64,000 bases of DNA from assembly GCF_000739375.1 (NCBI RefSeq), contig NZ_CP006704.1:5766001-5830000 (forward strand). The letters run 5' to 3'. Positions 53,642 through 60,870 of the stretch are shown piece by piece. This DNA is from Comamonas testosteroni TK102. GTDB taxonomy: Bacteria > Pseudomonadota > Gammaproteobacteria > Burkholderiales > Burkholderiaceae_C. The notes beneath the pieces were generated by a model. That model searched no databases and had not been told where the DNA came from. It saw only the letters and a list, made by a program, of their open reading frames with translations. The stretch's first letter is position 1; the number at the start of each line of letters is the position of its first letter. A program made the translations under genes and the position numbers.

Positions 53642-55000
53642 TTAACCGGCTAGCGGTATTTCCATGCGATAGCAGGTGGTGAAGCCTTGTGGTGCCTCGG
53701 CCACCGTGAAGCTGCCGCCATGGGCCTGCATGACGCGGCTGACGATTTCATGGCCCAGGTGCAGACTGTCCGCGGGCGGCACATGGGCCGGCGCCGCATC
53801 GCGCCGTCCATCGTCGCAGACCTGCACCCAGGCCAGCGCCCGGGTCGAATCGAGGCCGGCCTGCACCTCGATCTGCGTGCCCGCCGGCGTATGGCGCACG
53901 GCGTTCTCGACCAGATTGCGCAGCGCCGAATCGAGCAGCAGCGCATTGCCGCGCACAGGCAGCTCCTGCGGGGCGTCCACGGAAATCATGTCCTCGCGCT
54001 GCCAGGCATGCTGAGCCTGCGCCGCCGCCACATTGCGCGCCACATCGGCCCAGTTCACGGTCTGCAAAGGCGCATCCAGCATGCCGCGCCCGGCCCTGGC
54101 CAGGGTCAGCAGCTGATCGAGCACATGGCCGGCATGCAGGGCGTCCCGGCCTATGCGCTGCAGCGCGGCCTGCAGGGTTGCGCTGTCGGTCTGCGCCGGC
54201 GACTTCAGCGCCTGGGCCTGAAGAGCGATGGAGGCCAGCGGCGTGCGCAGCTCATGGGCCACTTCGTTGGCCAGATTGCGCTCGCGCTCCAGCGCCTCCT
54301 GCTGGCGGTCGAGCAAGGTGTTGATGGAGCTGACCATGGGCGCGAGCTCGCGCGGCACATGGGCATCGGAGAGCCGCTGGTCACGGCTCAGATCCAGCGC
54401 CTCCACGCGCTGCGTGAGCTGATTGAGCGGGCGCATGCCGCGGCGCATGGCCACGCCCAGCGCAATCACGATCACGGGCAGCAGCCAGAAGCCCGGCTCT
54501 ATCATCTGCATGGCGATATCGTCTGCCAGACTGTCGCGTTCGGCCAGGTCAATCATCACCGTGACCTTGGCTGTCCTGTCATGGCTCCACTGCGTGTAGC
54601 TGCGCCAGGCCTGGCGTTCATGCACGCCAATCGTGGCAAAGCCCTGTTCGATGTCGAAGTCCGGCAAGGGCGCCTGACCGGTGCGCGAGATCAGCAGACC
54701 TTGCGCATTCCAGAGCACCACGCTCAGCGACTCCTGATAGTCGTGGGCGTGCAGGCCTGCAGGCGGCTGGACCGCCGTGGCCTCCCCGGCCGGCACATCG
54801 TCCTGCACATGCCAGTTCAAGGTCAGCGCGGCCACTCCAGCCAGATGCCCGTCGGTCAGCTCGTCGGCCTCGTGGACTCCGGTCTGATAGCCCCAGATGA
54901 CGAAGCTGCACCAGACCAGCACCAGTCCCCCCAGCATCCAGGCCAGCAAATTCAGCTGCAGCGAGCTGCGGCGCTTGCCGGTCGGTGCAAGGGTCGTCAT
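53642..55000 (-). CDS. Two-component sensor histidine kinase (QseC/PmrB-like) with degenerate ATP-binding motifs
   Basis: A 452-aa inner-membrane kinase: TM1 at about residues 15-38, a periplasmic domain to about residue 160, TM2, then HAMP and HisKA with the phosphoacceptor His in NEVAHELRTPLASIA. The N box LRNLVENAVRHTPAG is intact. The G1 box, expected as DxGxG, reads DDGRRDA, and G2 reads HLGHEIVSRVMQAHGG, so ATP binding may be weakened. It overlaps the response-regulator gene by 4 bp. Confidence 0.88.
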   Translation of the reverse strand: MTTLAPTGKRRSSLQLNLLAWMLGGLVLVWCSFVIWGYQTGVHEADELTDGHLAGVAALTLNWHVQDDVPAGEATAVQPPAGLHAHDYQESLSVVLWNAQGLLISRTGQAPLPDFDIEQGFATIGVHERQAWRSYTQWSHDRTAKVTVMIDLAERDSLADDIAMQMIEPGFWLLPVIVIALGVAMRRGMRPLNQLTQRVEALDLSRDQRLSDAHVPRELAPMVSSINTLLDRQQEALERERNLANEVAHELRTPLASIALQAQALKSPAQTDSATLQAALQRIGRDALHAGHVLDQLLTLARAGRGMLDAPLQTVNWADVARNVAAAQAQHAWQREDMISVDAPQELPVRGNALLLDSALRNLVENAVRHTPAGTQIEVQAGLDSTRALAWVQVCDDGRRDAAPAHVPPADSLHLGHEIVSRVMQAHGGSFTVAEAPQGFTTCYRMEIPLAG

Positions 55001-55692
55001 TCCTGCTCCTGCGGCATGAAGTAGCCCACGCCGCGCATGGTCACAATGATCTTCTGGCCCAGCTTCTTGCGCAGATGGTGGACATAGACCTCCACGGCAT
55101 TGCTCTCCACCGTATCGCCCCAGCTGTAGAGGTGCTCTTCGATCTGCGGGCGCGACAGCACGCGCCCGCGTGCCAGCAGCAAGGCCCAGAGCACGGCGAA
55201 CTCGCGCGGTGAAACCTCCACCTTCTGCCCTGCCTGCCTGATGGTGCGCGCTGCCGGGTCCACCTCCAGATCCGCATGGCGGATCACCGGCGATGCCTGA
55301 CCGGCGGCGCGGCGCATCATGGCGCGCAAACGGGCCTCCAGCTCGTCCATGTCAAAGGGCTTGACCAAGTAATCATCGGCACCCAGATTGAGCCCTGCCA
55401 CCCTATCCTGTACCTGATCGCGTGCCGTGAGAATCAGCACCGGGGTTGCCGGATCGGGCAGCTGCGGCACACCGGGCCGGCCGGTCTGCAGGCGCAGGCG
55501 ACGCACCACCTCGCTGCCATCGCCATCGGACAGCCCCAGGTCCAGCAGCACGGCATCGAAGCGCTCGGTGCTCAGGGCATGCCAAGCCTCGGCCACGCTG
55601 GCGCACACATCCACCGCATAGCTGCGCTGCATGAGATTGGCTCGCAGCCCTGCTGCAATGCCTTCGTTGTCTTCGACCACCAGAATTCGCAT
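54997..55692 (-). CDS. OmpR-family response regulator (QseB/PmrA-like)
   Basis: A 231-aa regulator. The receiver domain starts MRILVVEDNEGIAAGL, the phospho-acceptor Asp is in DAVLLDLGLSDGDG (near residue 51), and the Lys is in DDYLVKPFD. The C-terminal winged helix has VSPREFAVLWALL and VEVYVHHLRKKLG, as in QseB, PmrA and TctD. The kinase gene follows with an ATGA overlap. A gene for a PAP2 phosphatase is divergent upstream, making lipid or envelope genes plausible targets. Confidence 0.92.
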   Translation of the reverse strand: MRILVVEDNEGIAAGLRANLMQRSYAVDVCASVAEAWHALSTERFDAVLLDLGLSDGDGSEVVRRLRLQTGRPGVPQLPDPATPVLILTARDQVQDRVAGLNLGADDYLVKPFDMDELEARLRAMMRRAAGQASPVIRHADLEVDPAARTIRQAGQKVEVSPREFAVLWALLLARGRVLSRPQIEEHLYSWGDTVESNAVEVYVHHLRKKLGQKIIVTMRGVGYFMPQEQE

Positions 55693-55847
55693 GACCGCAT
55701 TGTGCGGGCCAATGCCGAATCCGCTCAACTGGCCGGTCAACGCCGGAGCCCGCTTCCCCTGCTCCCGCATGGACTTGACATCCGCAAGCCCGGATTTCGC
55801 CTTAACATCGGCCACCTTTCATTGCCGCAATCCGCCGCAGCGCCTTC

Positions 55848-56438
55848 ATGTTCTTCTTCGATCCGTTTCTGTTTGCGCTGTTCAATGCCGATGCCCAGAC
55901 GCACTGGTTCAGCATCCAGCTGGCACGTGCGCTCTCGGCCTGGTTGCCCAATCTGAGCGGCGTTCTGGTCCTGCTGGCCCTGGTGTTCGGCTCACCGGCA
56001 ACACGCCGCACCATGCTGATGCTGCTGCTGTCCATGGCGACGGCCTGGCTGATCGCCAGACTCATACGCTGGGGCTTTCCGGCGCCGCGCCCGTTCCAGC
56101 TCAATCTGGGCACGCTATGGATTCAGCATGGCGGACGTGCGGGCTTTCCCAGCCTGCATGCCAGCGGTGCCTTTGCCCTGGCCATGGCCATCAGCCTGGG
56201 TACGACCCGCCATCGCAAGCCGCTGGTCTGGCTGGCCTGGCTGGCGGCCATCGGCATTGCCTGGAGCCGCGTCCATCTGGGCGTGCACTTTGCCTCCGAC
56301 CTGCTGGCCGGCGCGCTGGTAGGCATCAGCGGCGCCGTCATCGTCTGGAATATCGCCTCGCGGCTGCGCCGCCGCCGCCATCTGCGCGTCGTGCCGCATC
56401 TCAAACGTCTGCGCAGCGCATGGACGGCCCAGGGCTGA
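55848..56438 (+). CDS. PAP2-family membrane phosphatase (copy 1)
   Basis: A 196-aa polytopic membrane protein. The three-part PAP2 signature is visible: an RxxxxxxRP-like RLIRWGFPAPRPFQ, the central PSLHASGAFALAMA (SxH) and SRVHLGVHFASDLLAG (SR-x5-H). Such enzymes remove phosphate from undecaprenyl diphosphate or phosphatidylglycerophosphate, or modify lipid A. It is a paralogue of copy 3 (57581-58156), with the same MxFFD N-terminus and length. It is divergent from the response regulator. Confidence 0.88.
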   Translation: MFFFDPFLFALFNADAQTHWFSIQLARALSAWLPNLSGVLVLLALVFGSPATRRTMLMLLLSMATAWLIARLIRWGFPAPRPFQLNLGTLWIQHGGRAGFPSLHASGAFALAMAISLGTTRHRKPLVWLAWLAAIGIAWSRVHLGVHFASDLLAGALVGISGAVIVWNIASRLRRRRHLRVVPHLKRLRSAWTAQG

Positions 56439-56448
56439 GCAAGACCTC

Positions 56449-56760
56449 AGAACATGTCTGCGATCTCTACGCAGCCGCGTTGGAGCGCAATCGGGATGAG
56501 TTCGAAGCGATGGCTCGCCGCTTGCACCGGGGTGCAAGCAGGAGGCAGCGCGCAGCACATCGCCCGATTTCGCGCCAACCCTGCGGGACAGGGGCTTTGC
56601 GCACGCCCGGTCACGGGAGGTCTGCGGCGTTGCCTCGCCGGCCGCGCGAATCCTCGCAATAGCACGGCTATGGCTGCGGTATCGCGCGCGGGGGCCCGCC
56701 CCCTTGCATACCATCCCGCAAAGCCTCTGTCGCGGCGCGAGGAGATCGTGAGCACGTTCT
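56449..56760. mobile_element. Putative MITE-like element with 19-bp imperfect terminal inverted repeats
   Basis: The left end AGAACATGTCTGCGATCTC and the reverse complement of the right end, AGAACGTGCTCACGATCTC, match at 14 of 19 positions and enclose 312 bp. Inside are the near-palindrome GCTTGCACC-GG-GGTGCAAGC (56520-56539) and GGGGGC-CC-GCCCCC (56690-56703). There is no credible gene; frames crossing it are Arg/Ala/Pro-rich noise. The region accounts for most of the 360 bp between the first two PAP2 genes. No clear target-site duplication is visible. Confidence 0.45.
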
Positions 56761-56775
56761 TAAGCGCGTGTTAAG
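56759..56775 (+). promoter_or_regulatory. PmrA-box-like direct repeat before the second PAP2 gene
   Basis: CTTAAG-CGCGT-GTTAAG has two hexamers 11 bp apart centre to centre, the geometry of PmrA/QseB-type boxes (YTTAAK-N5-YTTAAK), with one mismatch in the second half. It lies 24 bp before the ATG at 56799 and partly overlaps the right end of the MITE-like element. A PmrA/QseB-like regulator is encoded 1.1 kb away. Confidence 0.4.
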
Positions 56776-56798
56776 AAGCGCTTTCTATCGTGGCGGCC

Positions 56799-57554
56799 AT
56801 GAAGTCGTCCGCCCCCTCGCTCCCTCTCCCTTTTCTTCGCCAAGCCTCCGCCCCGGCCCTGCTGAGCTGGACCGTCGTCGCCCTGGCCTGCGTACTGGCC
56901 TGGGACATGAGCGGCATGGACATGGCCATGGCGCACTGGTTTGGCAGCAGCCAGGGCTTTGCGCTGCAAAACGACTGGTTCATGGTCAATATTGCCCATG
57001 AAGGCGCGCGCAAGCTGGCCTGGATCATCGTGATGGGACTGAGCCTGATGATCTGGTGGCCCGCCGGCTGGATGCGCCAGCTTCCCTATGCACGGCGCAT
57101 ACAGCTGGTCGTCGGTGCACTGCTGTCGCTGGTCATCATGGCCGTCATGAAGCGCATCAGCGCCACGAGCTGCCCCTGGGACATCGCCGACTTCGGCGGC
57201 GTGGGCCACTATGTCTCGCACTGGGCCTGGGGCGTCACGGATGGCGGCAGCGGCCACTGCTTTCCGGCCGGCCATGCCTCGGCGGGCTTTGCCTTCATCA
57301 GCGGCTACTTTGCGCTGCGCCACGATCTGCCGCGCGCAGCACGCCTGTGGCTGGCCGCAGCTCTGGTAGCCGGTTTTGCCCTGGGCCTGGCGCAGCAGAT
57401 GCGCGGCGCCCACTTCATGAGCCACACCCTGTGGACCGCCTGGCTGTGCTGGGCGGCCAGCGGCTTGTGCGATCTGTTCACCACCCGTCGCCTGGCGCAC
57501 CAGCCACCTGCGGATGCAGCCCTGTCTCCTGACGAGCTGCTTGCCTCGGACTAG
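56799..57554 (+). CDS. PAP2-family membrane phosphatase (copy 2, lipid A phosphatase-like)
   Basis: A 251-aa protein with about six transmembrane spans and a longer N-terminal part than its neighbours. The PAP2 motifs are the basic MKRISATSCPWD region, CFPAGHASAGFAFISG (SxH-like GHAS) and the third motif with His in QQMRGAHFMSHTLWT. The length and FPAGHAS form resemble lipid A or undecaprenyl-linked PAP2 enzymes such as LpxE-type proteins. The start is ATG 56799 or an in-frame GTG at 56790; neither has a good ribosome site. It ends 26 bp before copy 3. Confidence 0.85.
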   Translation: MKSSAPSLPLPFLRQASAPALLSWTVVALACVLAWDMSGMDMAMAHWFGSSQGFALQNDWFMVNIAHEGARKLAWIIVMGLSLMIWWPAGWMRQLPYARRIQLVVGALLSLVIMAVMKRISATSCPWDIADFGGVGHYVSHWAWGVTDGGSGHCFPAGHASAGFAFISGYFALRHDLPRAARLWLAAALVAGFALGLAQQMRGAHFMSHTLWTAWLCWAASGLCDLFTTRRLAHQPPADAALSPDELLASD

Positions 57555-57580
57555 GCGCTGCGCACACGCAAAGGTCATTC

Positions 57581-58156
57581 ATGCTGTTCTTCGATGCCCC
57601 TGTCTTTCAATTTCTGAATGCCAACACCCAGAGCCCGCTGTGGTGGATCCAGGCCTCGCGCTTTGCCTCCACCTGGCTGCCCGGACTCTGTGCCCTGCCC
57701 GTGATCGCCGCCATGCTGGCGCTTGGCAAAGGCTGGCGGCGCAGCCTGCAGTTGGCCCTGCTGTCCATGGCCTGCGCCTGGGTGGCCTGCCGTCTGATTC
57801 GCTGGGGCCTGCCCATGCCCAGGCCGGCGCAGCTGAGCCTGGGCATGCAGTGGATAGCGCATGGGGCCAGCGCCAGCTTTCCCAGCATGCATGCCGCCGG
57901 CGCCTTTGCCCTGGCGCAGGGCATCCATCTGGGCGTGGGCAGACACCAGCGCTGGCTGGTTGTCGTCGCATGGTTTCTCGCCACCAGCGTGGCACTCAGC
58001 CGCGTGGTGCTGGGCGTGCATTTCCCCTCAGATATTCTGGCCGGCATGCTGGTCGGTACCGCCAGCGCCGTGCTGGTCTGGCGCAGCGCCCTGCAGATCC
58101 AGCAAGCCCGGCGTCGCAAACAGCTCAAGCGCCGCCTGCAGCCCCGGATCGCCTGA
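57581..58156 (+). CDS. PAP2-family membrane phosphatase (copy 3)
   Basis: A 191-aa membrane protein with PAP2 motifs RLIRWGLPMPRPAQ, PSMHAAGAFALAQG and SRVVLGVHFPSDILAG. It is closely paralogous to copy 1, with shared motif spacing and the same FFD start, so the pair arose by duplication around copy 2 or by insertion of copy 2 between them. It follows copy 2 after 26 bp and is probably cotranscribed. A basic C-terminal tail, RRRKQLKRRLQPR, faces the cytoplasm. A terminator follows. Confidence 0.88.
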   Translation: MLFFDAPVFQFLNANTQSPLWWIQASRFASTWLPGLCALPVIAAMLALGKGWRRSLQLALLSMACAWVACRLIRWGLPMPRPAQLSLGMQWIAHGASASFPSMHAAGAFALAQGIHLGVGRHQRWLVVVAWFLATSVALSRVVLGVHFPSDILAGMLVGTASAVLVWRSALQIQQARRRKQLKRRLQPRIA

Positions 58157-58172
58157 TGCACGCTACAAAAAC

Positions 58173-58215
58173 AAAAGCTGCCAGCGCTTTATTCATAAGC
58201 ACTGGCAGCTTTTTT
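58173..58215. terminator. Terminator between the PAP2 operon and pyk (convergent)
   Basis: A 12-bp stem AAAAGCTGCCAG / CTGGCAGCTTTT is extended by an inner GCTT/AAGC pair and flanked by T-run and A-run. It can act on both strands. Its CAGCGCTT and AAGC sequences resemble the R2 arms. Confidence 0.85.
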
Positions 58216-58245
58216 GATGAGGCATGCTTCAAGTCAGAGGCATCG

Positions 58246-58312
58246 AGCAAGAGCCGCCTCGCAGCGAAGATGCCGTCCCCCTCGGGGGGAAGCGGCATAG
58301 CCGCTCAGGGGG
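58246..58312 (-). repeat. R1 intergenic repeat, copy I, after pyk
   Basis: On the minus strand it begins CCCCCTGAGCGGCTATGCCG 1 nt after the pyk stop and continues CTTCCCCCCGAGGGGGACGG and ATCTTCGCTGCGAGGCGGCT, ending near CTTGCTCG. It is the same orientation rule as the other copies. Confidence 0.8.
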
Positions 58313-58313
58313 C

Positions 58314-59750
58314 TCACTCCACCCTGCAGATCTTGAGCATATTGGTACCGCCTGGCTGGCCCATGGGCTCGCCGCAGGTGATGGCGTAGACATCGCCGGA
58401 CTGCACGATGCCGCGGGCCAGCAAGTGACCCTTGGCCTGGTCCAGCGCCATGTCGCGCTCGGCGCTGGTGTCCATCAGCAGAGGACGCACGTTGCGGTAC
58501 AGCGCCATCTTGCGCTGCGTGGCCAGCTTGGGCGTCAGCGCGTAGATGGGGATATGGATGCGATGACGGCTCATCCACAGCGCGGTCGAGCCGGAGTCCG
58601 TCAGCGCCACGATGGCCTTGGCACCCAGGTGATGCGCGGTGAACAGCGCGCCGATGGCGATGGCCTGGTCGGTACGCTTGAACTGGCTGTTGCTGAAGTC
58701 GGCGTCCTTGACGCGGTCTTCGGCCGCTTCCGCAGCGGCGCAGATGGCCGCCATTTCACGCACGGTCTCCAGCGGGTACTTGCCGGCAGCGGTTTCGGCG
58801 CTGAGCATCACGGCATCGGTGCCGTCCAGCACGGCATTGGCCACGTCGCTCACTTCGGCACGGGTGGGCACGGGGTTGGTGATCATGGACTCCATCATCT
58901 GGGTCGCAGTGATCACCACCTTGTCCATGTCGCGCGCCATGCGGATCATCTTCTTTTGCAGCGCGGGCACGGCGGCATTGCCCACTTCCACGGCCAGATC
59001 GCCACGGGCGACCATGATGCCGTCGGAGACCTTGAGAATCTCTTCCAGGCGCGGAATGGCTTCGGCGCGCTCGATCTTGGCGATCAGGCCGGGCTTGTGG
59101 CCGTACTGGGCAGCGGCCACATTGCACAGCTGGCGCGCCATTTCCATGTCGGTGGCGTTCTTGGGGAAGCTCACGGCCACATAGTCGGCCTGGAAGGACA
59201 TCGCGGTCTTGATGTCTTCCATGTCCTTGGCGGTCAGCGCGGGAGCCGTCAGGCCGCCGCCTTGCTTGTTGATGCCCTTGTTGTTGGACAGCTCGCCGCC
59301 CAGCTTGACGATGGTGTGCACCTCTTCACCGCGCACGGCGTCCACGGTCAGCACGATCAGGCCGTCGTTGAGCAGCAGCACGTCGCCGGCCTTCACATCA
59401 CGGGGCAGCTCCTTGTAATCCAGGCCCACGCCGTTGATGTCGCCCAGTTCGGTGCGCGACGCATCCAGCACGAAACGCTCGCCGGGCTCGAGCATGACCT
59501 TGCCCTCGGCAAACTTGCCGACGCGGATCTTGGGTCCCTGCAGGTCGGCCATGATGGCCACTTCGCGGCCCGCGCGCTGGGCGGCCTCGCGCACCATGGT
59601 GGCACGGTCGATATGGTCTTGCGCCTTGCCATGGCTGAAGTTCAGGCGCACGACGTTCACGCCTTCGCGCACCATTTGTTCAAGCAGTTGCGGATCGCTG
59701 GAAGCGGGGCCCAGTGTGGCGACGATCTTGGTAGCACGACTCACTTGCAT
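58314..59750 (-). CDS. pyk: Pyruvate kinase
   Basis: Final glycolytic step, PEP + ADP to pyruvate + ATP. The 478 aa start MQVSRATKIVATLGPASSD, the conserved N-terminus. MADLQGPKIRVGKF, the catalytic MVARGDLAVEVG and the regulatory C-domain region are in order. The 30 upstream codons that remain open were excluded. The upstream region 59751-60068 carries an R2 repeat. It is monocistronic and ends 1 nt before an R1 copy. Confidence 0.96.
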   Translation of the reverse strand: MQVSRATKIVATLGPASSDPQLLEQMVREGVNVVRLNFSHGKAQDHIDRATMVREAAQRAGREVAIMADLQGPKIRVGKFAEGKVMLEPGERFVLDASRTELGDINGVGLDYKELPRDVKAGDVLLLNDGLIVLTVDAVRGEEVHTIVKLGGELSNNKGINKQGGGLTAPALTAKDMEDIKTAMSFQADYVAVSFPKNATDMEMARQLCNVAAAQYGHKPGLIAKIERAEAIPRLEEILKVSDGIMVARGDLAVEVGNAAVPALQKKMIRMARDMDKVVITATQMMESMITNPVPTRAEVSDVANAVLDGTDAVMLSAETAAGKYPLETVREMAAICAAAEAAEDRVKDADFSNSQFKRTDQAIAIGALFTAHHLGAKAIVALTDSGSTALWMSRHRIHIPIYALTPKLATQRKMALYRNVRPLLMDTSAERDMALDQAKGHLLARGIVQSGDVYAITCGEPMGQPGGTNMLKICRVE

Positions 59751-60068
59751 GAAATGTCTCTCTCGCGATGGAATGTAATCGGGTTTCAATTCTGGCACGA
59801 ATGCGGTTACATGACTGCATCTTGCACAGTGCTGCAGCACCAGGACAGCGAGCCGCAGAACAGAAAAAACAGTAGCTGCTTGCGCCTGTCCATTCTCGAA
59901 ATCAGATTAAATAATGCAGGAAATGTCGATATTTCAAGTGCTTGCAGCTACTGATTCGGAAGCATAAGAGGGAAACTTGCGCCGGAACCGACAGGCCTTG
60001 TGCAGCGCATCAATGAGCGCGTCGAAACAGTTTTGCCCGGCAGGTTCAAATGTGCTGGCGTGCTGCCC
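59751..60068. other. Intergenic region upstream of pyk
   Basis: These 318 bp contain the pyk promoter and the R2 repeat at 59871-59952. The rest shows no convincing gene. An AT-richer stretch (59900-59945) lies inside the R2 loop. Confidence 0.5.
59871..59952. repeat. R2 intergenic repeat with 9-bp perfect arms
   Basis: AGTAGCTGC (59871-59879) and GCAGCTACT (59944-59952) form perfect arms around 64 nt. TTGCGCCTGT follows the left arm and TTCAAGTGCTT precedes the right arm. The interior is AT-rich (ATTAAATAATGC). It compares with the copy at 13971-14046. Confidence 0.65.
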
Positions 60069-60848
60069 TCAGATCAGGCCGTGCGAGAGCAGATAGGTCA
60101 CCACATGCGTGAGCATGGCGGCCTCAAGCCCGTAGCGCCAGAACATGATGCCGGCCAGCAGCCCATAGACACTTTCGCACATCAGCAGCTGCAGCACGGC
60201 AGGCGCCGGCAGCTCGCCGACCACGCCCCAGTTCAGAAACACCGGAATGCAGCCCGACAGCAGGGCAGCCAGCGCGATGGCCGACCAGCCCAGCCGCCAG
60301 TCCGGGCGCTGCCTGGAGCTGCCGAAGAGCAGCCACAGCAGCCACATCACGCCCGTCAGCATGCCCAGCCTCAGCAGCAGCTCTTCGGTGATCGCACCAT
60401 AGAGCAGCTTGGGCCATAGCGGCAGGCCGTAGACCGGGTCCACGAAAGGCATGCTTTCGGGCCAGACCACGGCCAGCGTCACCAGCCAGGCCGCGCCGAT
60501 CACGCCGCCTGCCACGCCGGGCAGGCTCAGCACACGAATGCCGCGCCAGGGCACGCGCCCCTCTGCCAGGGCATGGATCAAGGGCGCACTCAGGCCCAGC
60601 TTCGGGCCCAGCCGGACCCCGAGGCACACGCTCAGCGCCAGCAGGGCGCTCAGCCCTGCCGTCACGGCCCAGCTGCCCGCGACCTCCAGACCGTCTCCGG
60701 TCAGAAAGCCCAGCCAGGCCGGCGGCACCGTCCAGGCCAGCGCCACCACCCCGGGCAGACCCAGCAGCCACAGCAGCAAGCCCATGCGCGCGGCGGGCAG
60801 AGGCCTGACTGCAGCGCCATGGGACAGGTGATTGAAGGTCTGCGGCAT
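60069..60848 (-). CDS. CPBP-family (CAAX/Abi-type) membrane protease-like protein
   Basis: A 259-aa protein with about seven hydrophobic segments. The CPBP motif 1 is ITEELLLRLGMLTGVMW (the EExxxR form, Glu pair near residue 156), and a C-terminal His lies in HVVTYLLSHG. Such proteins are intramembrane glutamic endopeptidases or bacteriocin self-immunity proteins; the role here is unknown. The ATG 60848 start is listed, but a GTG at 60878 overlapping the end of pepP by 8 bp is also possible, implying coupling to pepP. Confidence 0.8.
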   Translation of the reverse strand: MPQTFNHLSHGAAVRPLPAARMGLLLWLLGLPGVVALAWTVPPAWLGFLTGDGLEVAGSWAVTAGLSALLALSVCLGVRLGPKLGLSAPLIHALAEGRVPWRGIRVLSLPGVAGGVIGAAWLVTLAVVWPESMPFVDPVYGLPLWPKLLYGAITEELLLRLGMLTGVMWLLWLLFGSSRQRPDWRLGWSAIALAALLSGCIPVFLNWGVVGELPAPAVLQLLMCESVYGLLAGIMFWRYGLEAAMLTHVVTYLLSHGLI

Positions 60849-60870
60849 GCTGAACTCTGGCGCCCGTCGC

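Noticed and set aside
56447-56755. A minus-strand frame of 102 codons in the gap between PAP2 genes
   Set aside because: It fills the MITE-like element and is Arg/Ala/Pro-rich without a ribosome site. It is treated as non-coding repeat sequence.
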